Positions 44,387-47,897 of a stretch of 47,897 nt of DNA are shown here, piece by piece. The stretch lies in NCBI RefSeq assembly GCF_001665685.1, contig NZ_LZTB01000055.1, positions 1-47,897 of the forward strand. Reading direction: 5' to 3'. Source of the DNA: Mycobacterium sp. 852013-50091_SCH5140682 (lineage in GTDB: Bacteria; Actinomycetota; Actinomycetes; Mycobacteriales; Mycobacteriaceae). The position numbers and the translations under genes were made by a program. Below the pieces are notes generated by a model. The model was not told the DNA's origin, did no database searches, and saw only the letters and a list, made by a program, of their open reading frames with translations. Numbering within the stretch: the stretch's first letter is position 1; the number at the start of each line of letters is the position of its first letter.

Positions 44387-45073
44387 TCAGCCCATCGGGT
44401 CGGGTGCGCGCAGCGCCTCTTCGACAGGGCGCACAGCCGGTTCGGGGTAGAACGGCGGCGTCAGCTGGGCCCACTGCACGCAGCTCCACCGGCCCTCGGT
44501 GACGGGTGCGAGGACTACGGACTCGGTGTTGCCCAGGTGATGGTCGAGCGCGAATCCGCCGTCGACGCCTGCGAGCACCGCGGCCACCAGCCGGATGGCC
44601 GCGCCGTGGCTGACCAGGACGATGTCGCCGGTGAAGGCGTCGTCGTCGAGGTAGCGCAGCCGCAGCTGGGTGAGCACGGGAACGTAGCGGTCAAGTACGT
44701 CGCTGGCGCTCTCCCCGCCGGGCATGGCCAGGTTCAGCTCGCCTCGATGCCAGCGCTGGTAGATGCCGTTGAACTCGGCGATCGCCGCGTCGTCGTTGCG
44801 GTTCTCCAGCTCGCCGACCTGGACCTCGTGGACGCCCTCGAACTCGTGGGGTGAGAGCCCTACCTCGCCCGCGATGCCTGCCGCGGTCTGGGCGGCCCGG
44901 CGGGCCACCGAGTGGGCGACGATGTGCGGGCGGTTACCGAGCGCCCCGGCGAACTGCCGGGCCTGGTCGCGGCCGAGGTCGGTGAGCTCTGCGCCGGGCG
45001 GACGGGTGTCCAGACGCCGATCGACGTTGCCCAGGGACTGGCCGTGCCGGACGAGTATCAGCCGTCCGCTCAT
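44387..45073 (-). CDS. Histidine phosphatase (phosphoglycerate mutase) family protein (Rv3837c homologue)
   Basis: 228 residues. The catalytic RHG motif is LVRHGQSLGN with phospho-acceptor H10. The second histidine lies in VSHGAAIRL, and the intermediate acid region is GGESASDVLDRY. These proteins act as cofactor-dependent mutases or as phosphatases; this subgroup looks like a phosphatase but the substrate is unknown. The ATG overlaps the pheA stop by four bases (ATGA). The conserved pheA coupling suggests a link to aromatic amino acid supply. Confidence 0.9.
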   Translation of the reverse strand: MSGRLILVRHGQSLGNVDRRLDTRPPGAELTDLGRDQARQFAGALGNRPHIVAHSVARRAAQTAAGIAGEVGLSPHEFEGVHEVQVGELENRNDDAAIAEFNGIYQRWHRGELNLAMPGGESASDVLDRYVPVLTQLRLRYLDDDAFTGDIVLVSHGAAIRLVAAVLAGVDGGFALDHHLGNTESVVLAPVTEGRWSCVQWAQLTPPFYPEPAVRPVEEALRAPDPMG

Positions 45074-45996
45074 GCCGTTCCTCCACGCAGCCGCGTCAGC
45101 CACTGCGACGCCTCGTCGAGTTGCGGGGGCAGCGCGCCCGCCGCCGATCCAGTCGGCCAGGAACCCAGATATCGCACATCTGAACAACGACGGAAGAGCG
45201 CTTTGAGTGCCTCGGCCACCGAATCGTCGTCGATGTGCCCGACGCAGTCGAGGAAGAACATGTACGTGCCCAACTCTGTTCTGGTGGGACGAGATTCGAT
45301 GCGGGTGAGGTCGATGTCGCGGATCGAGAGTTCGGTCATCGCGGCGACGAGCGCCCCTGGCACGTTGTCGAGTCGCAGCACCACCGAGGTCCGGTCGGCG
45401 CCCGTCGCGGGTGGCGGCGGGCCGGGCTGTCCGGCGAGCACGAACCGGGTGCGGGCGTTGGCCTCGTCGACGACACGGTCGGCCAGCACGTCGAGCCCGC
45501 AGCGCTGCGCGGCCAGCCGGGTGCTCACGCCTGCGTCGACGCGGCCTTCGGCGACGTCGTGTGCGGCGGCCGCGTTCGAGGTGGTCGGGACCACCTCGGC
45601 GTCGGGGAGGTTGGCCGCCAGCCAGCGTCGCACCTGCGCCAGGGCAACCGGGAATGCGGCGACGGTCCGGACCGGGCCGGTGTGACCCGGGCGGGTGACG
45701 ATGGTGAAGGCGACGTCGAGGGTGAATTCGGCGTAGATCTGCAACGGGCTGCCCGCCGCGAGGCTGTCCATGGTTTGCAGCACCGAACCCTCGATGGAGT
45801 TCTCGATCGGGACACACGCGTAGTCGGCCGCGCCGTCGCGCACTGCTGCCAGCGCACCGGGTGTGGTGTCGGTCAGCACGGGCGTGAACTCGGCCGTGCC
45901 GTCCGGCCTGCCCGGGATCAGTCCTGCGGTCACCATCTGCAGTAACGCCGCTTCGGTGAAGGTTCCTTCGGGGCCGAGGTAGGCGATGCGCAGCAC
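45070..45996 (-). CDS. pheA: Prephenate dehydratase
   Basis: 308 residues from the GTG at 45996 (LRIAYLGPEGTFTEAAL), the conserved family start; the open frame beyond has no similarity. It decarboxylates and dehydrates prephenate to phenylpyruvate for phenylalanine. The catalytic TRF motif is T183-R184-F185, with ENSIEGSV at about 65-72. The C-terminal ACT domain carries the phenylalanine-binding ESRP at 234-237, so feedback inhibition by Phe is expected. There is no fused chorismate mutase, as usual in actinobacteria. Confidence 0.95.
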   Translation of the reverse strand: MLRIAYLGPEGTFTEAALLQMVTAGLIPGRPDGTAEFTPVLTDTTPGALAAVRDGAADYACVPIENSIEGSVLQTMDSLAAGSPLQIYAEFTLDVAFTIVTRPGHTGPVRTVAAFPVALAQVRRWLAANLPDAEVVPTTSNAAAAHDVAEGRVDAGVSTRLAAQRCGLDVLADRVVDEANARTRFVLAGQPGPPPPATGADRTSVVLRLDNVPGALVAAMTELSIRDIDLTRIESRPTRTELGTYMFFLDCVGHIDDDSVAEALKALFRRCSDVRYLGSWPTGSAAGALPPQLDEASQWLTRLRGGTA

Positions 45997-46071
45997 GTTG
46001 CCAACCCTATCGGTTCGGCACAGGTGCCCCCGCTGGGCGAAAGGGAAGGGTTGCACTTTCGCGACGCCCAG

Positions 46072-46090
46072 TTAAGTTAGGCTTACCTCA
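46072..46090 (+). promoter_or_regulatory. IdeR (iron-dependent repressor) box
   Basis: TTAAGTTAGGCTTACCTCA matches the recalled 19-base iron-box consensus TTAGGTTAGGCTAACCTAA at 16 positions, including the core GTTAGGCT-ACCT. It ends 34 bases before the DUF2470 start. M. tuberculosis Rv3839 is reported as IdeR-repressed in high iron, which fits. No other gene start lies closer. Confidence 0.82.
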
Positions 46091-46124
46091 CTAACACTGA
46101 CATGTAACGACGAAAGGCGGCGAG

Positions 46125-46907
46125 ATGGCCACAGCGGCACCGACGACAGCTGAACGAATCCGCAGCGCCTGCGCACGAGGCGGGGGCGCCATGCTGGCCG
46201 TCGAGGGCATCGAACCGGTCGCGTCGCCCGTGCATCACCTGCTCGATGACGGTTCGTTCGCCATCACCGTGCCTGCCGGCGGTCCGGTGAGCTCCCTGCT
46301 GGAGTCCTCCGGCGCGGCAGGCGTGCAAGCCGTCCTCGAGCTCACCGACTATGCGCCGCTGCCCCTGCGCGAACCCGTTCGCTCACTGGTGTGGGTCCGC
46401 GGCCGGCTGCAGCAGGTGCCTGCCGAGACCGTCGCACCCCTGTTGGACCTCATCGCCACGCAGGACCCGAATCCCGCTCTGCTGCAGGTGAACACCGGGC
46501 CCGAGACAGCCGACGACAGCTATACGTTGCTGCGGCTGGAGATCGAGTCCGTGGTGGTGGCCGACTCGACCGGTGCCGAGTCGGTCGCACTGGGCGCGCT
46601 CCTGCAGGCCCGCCCAGACCCGTTCTGCGCGATGGAATCCTGCTGGTTGCAGCACATGGAAGCGGCACACCGCGACGTCGTCGAGCGCCTGGCCACCCGG
46701 CTGCCGATGGCCCTGCGCCAGGGCCGGGTGCGGCCGCTGGGCCTGGACCGCTACGGCGTACAACTGCGCGTCGAGAACGCCGACGGCGACCACGACGTGC
46801 GGCTGCCGTTCGCCAAGCCGGTCGACGACGTCACCGGCCTGAACCAGGCAATCCGGATCCTCATGGGCTGCCCGTTCCTCAACGGATTGCGCGCCCGGCG
46901 CGTCTGA
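46125..46907 (+). CDS. DUF2470-domain protein, iron-regulated (Rv3839 homologue)
   Basis: 260 residues from the ATG at 46125 with GAAAGG upstream (258 in Rv3839). The N-terminal two thirds resemble a split-barrel flavin/haem-binding fold (ELTDYAPLPLREPVRSLVWVRGRL). The C-terminal DUF2470 domain contains LQHMEAAHRDVVERLA and GLDRYGVQLRVEN. The same C-terminal domain occurs in HugZ-type haem oxygenases. An IdeR box lies just upstream, so it is expected to be expressed under iron limitation. A role in haem-iron use is inferred; no haem-ligand residue can be proved here. Confidence 0.87.
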   Translation: MATAAPTTAERIRSACARGGGAMLAVEGIEPVASPVHHLLDDGSFAITVPAGGPVSSLLESSGAAGVQAVLELTDYAPLPLREPVRSLVWVRGRLQQVPAETVAPLLDLIATQDPNPALLQVNTGPETADDSYTLLRLEIESVVVADSTGAESVALGALLQARPDPFCAMESCWLQHMEAAHRDVVERLATRLPMALRQGRVRPLGLDRYGVQLRVENADGDHDVRLPFAKPVDDVTGLNQAIRILMGCPFLNGLRARRV

Positions 46908-46940
46908 CCCCTCGCGGGGACGACGGCTACCGTTGCTCCG

Positions 46941-47705
46941 GTGACCGCGGCCCCGTCCACCGACCCGCAGCAGCGCCGCGGCCTGCGCATCGAGATCGCC
47001 GTCGTCCTGGCGGTGACGTTCGGACTCAGCGCCTACACCGCGCTGCTGAAGCTCACCGAGGGCGTCCTGCTCGGGCTGTCCGGCCAGAAGATCACCCTCA
47101 ACCCCAAGCGCTCCCCGTTCGACCTCATCGACCTCGGCCTGCACCTGGCCGGCATCGTGCAGCTGCTGGCCTGGGGTGCGCTGGCGCTGTATCTGCTGTG
47201 GCGCAGCGGTTACAGTCCGCGATCGATCGGCCTCGGCCGGCCGCGGTGGCGCGCCGACGGGCTCGGCGGGCTCGGGTTGGCCGCGCTGATCGGCCTTCCC
47301 GGGCTGGCGCTGTACGCCGCCGCGCGGCTGCTGGGCCTGTCCGCGACCGTGGAACCGGCCGAGCTCTACGACACCTGGTGGCGCATACCCGTGCTGATCG
47401 GCGCGGCGTTCGCCAACGGCTGGGCCGAAGAGATCATCGTGGTGGGGTTCCTGCTGACGCGGCTGCGCCAGCTCGACATCAGCCCGGGCCGTGCCCTGGT
47501 CATCTCCAGCCTGCTGCGTGGCGCCTACCACCTCTACCAGGGCTACAGCGCCGGAGTCGGCAATGTCGTCATGGGCCTGGTCTTCGGATACGCCTGGCAG
47601 CGCACGGGCCGGCTCTGGCCGCTGATCATCGCGCACACCATCATCGACACCGTGGCGTTCGTCGGTTACGCACTCGCCGCACGCCATCTGGGCTGGTTGC
47701 AGTAA
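46941..47705 (+). CDS. CPBP-family intramembrane metalloprotease
   Basis: 254 residues from the GTG at 46941. About seven membrane helices. The family motifs are present: EE at 163-164 in GWAEEIIVVGFLL, H197 in LRGAYHLYQG, and H232/D236 in LIIAHTIIDT. These residues form the metal-dependent active site of CAAX/Abi (CPBP) proteases. The bacterial substrate is unknown. It starts 33 bases after the DUF2470 gene on the same strand and may share its IdeR-controlled transcript. Confidence 0.92.
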   Translation: MTAAPSTDPQQRRGLRIEIAVVLAVTFGLSAYTALLKLTEGVLLGLSGQKITLNPKRSPFDLIDLGLHLAGIVQLLAWGALALYLLWRSGYSPRSIGLGRPRWRADGLGGLGLAALIGLPGLALYAAARLLGLSATVEPAELYDTWWRIPVLIGAAFANGWAEEIIVVGFLLTRLRQLDISPGRALVISSLLRGAYHLYQGYSAGVGNVVMGLVFGYAWQRTGRLWPLIIAHTIIDTVAFVGYALAARHLGWLQ

Positions 47706-47735
47706 CCGAAGGCGTCCGGCACGTACATTTTTTCT

Positions 47736-47857
47736 GTGGACGACAACCGGCACCCGCCCCCACGGCCCCGCCGTGAGCCGTCGCAGGTGATCCGGCGCGA
47801 TCCACACCATCGCCCGAACTGGCCACCCAATCCACCCCCGTCGCAGCAGCGGCAACC
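47736..47857 (+). CDS. 5' end of a further gene, cut by the contig end (Pro/Arg-rich N-terminus)
   Basis: From the GTG at 47736 the frame reads VDDNRHPPPRPRREPSQVIR and continues Pro/Arg/His-rich to the adapter boundary (about 40 codons) without a stop. Such basic, proline-rich cytoplasmic tails precede the membrane helix of mycobacterial LytR-CpsA-Psr proteins, and I recall one in this neighbourhood in M. smegmatis. That identity is a guess. The ribosome site is poor, and other starts are possible. Confidence 0.4.
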
Positions 47858-47897
47858 CTGTCTCTTATACACATCTGACGCTGCCGACGATCGCATA
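47858..47897. other. Illumina Nextera transposon adapter plus index sequence (contamination)
   Basis: CTGTCTCTTATACACATCT (47858-47876) is the Tn5 mosaic end used in Nextera kits. GACGCTGCCGACGA (47877-47890) is the read-2-side adapter that follows it. TCGCATA (47891-47897) agrees with the first seven bases of the reverse complement of index S522 (TTATGCGA, from memory). This is not genomic DNA. Confidence 0.98.

Noticed and set aside
47641..47896. Minus-strand open frames beginning MCIRDR and MRSSAASDVYKRQ
   Set aside because: Their N-termini are translated Nextera adapter and the rest is antisense to the CPBP gene and its downstream neighbour; they are artefacts.
1..47897. tRNA, rRNA or prophage/insertion-sequence genes
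   Set aside because: No cloverleaf, ribosomal RNA, transposase, integrase or phage structural gene could be recognised; the few gaps between genes are mostly under 300 bases.

Overview
The window is high-GC actinobacterial DNA with the mycolic-acid / arabinogalactan gene cluster in the order known from mycobacteria. The best reading is a fast-growing or environmental mycobacterium (Mycolicibacterium-like). Supporting signs are the fadD32-pks13-accD4 operon, antigen 85 genes, aftB-ubiA-PAP2-glfT2-glf, the mycobacteria-specific erp gene, a cutinase-like Rv3802c homologue, and an IdeR-type iron box. The 47,897 bases look like one whole short-read contig: the right end is Nextera adapter sequence, and the left end looks like a chimeric join.

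Layout. (1) 1-257: the first 16 codons of hemE (+ strand) abut a truncated secreted-protein gene (- strand). (2) 368-6414: an accessory unit in which a PucR-type regulator (+) is divergent from an apparent operon (-) of an acyl-CoA synthetase, a multi-spanning DUF3556-like membrane protein and a phytoene-dehydrogenase-like flavoprotein. A near-palindrome lies between the two arms. (3) 6403-8655: a molybdopterin oxidoreductase. (4) 8819-28594, all on the - strand: the cell-envelope supercluster. FadD32 activates the meromycolate, AccD4 helps carboxylate the second fatty acid, and Pks13 condenses them. The Rv3802c-like cutinase, a lipoprotein, an MPT51-like protein and antigen 85A act outside the membrane. 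AftB, UbiA, a PAP2 phosphatase, GlfT2 and Glf build the arabinogalactan to which mycolates are attached. (5) 28799-31518 (+): erp and a peptidoglycan amidase with LGFP repeats. (6) 31549-33935 (-): a HAD phosphatase and two paralogous acyltransferases. (7) 34112-37606: an MBL-Rieske fusion with an overlapping small partner, a DUF5718-like protein on the other strand, and a hemerythrin-domain protein. (8) 37610-42206 (-): serS followed by a large SARP/AAA regulator. (9) 42343-44381 (+): a septum-formation-domain membrane protein, a zincin-like protein and a Cys-rich small protein. (10) 44387-45996 (-): pheA coupled to a phosphoglycerate-mutase-family gene. (11) 46072-47857 (+): an IdeR box, a DUF2470 protein, a CPBP protease and the 5' end of a further gene cut off by the adapter.

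Most of the window is well-described mycobacterial core genome. The least explained parts are the PucR-controlled FadD/DUF3556/flavoprotein unit, the MPT51-like protein that keeps two of the three antigen-85 catalytic residues, the MBL-Rieske fusion pair, the 25-base tandem repeat between the two antigen-85-family genes, and the inverted repeats upstream of fadD32. M. tuberculosis Rv equivalents are given from memory of gene order and sequence; no search was run.
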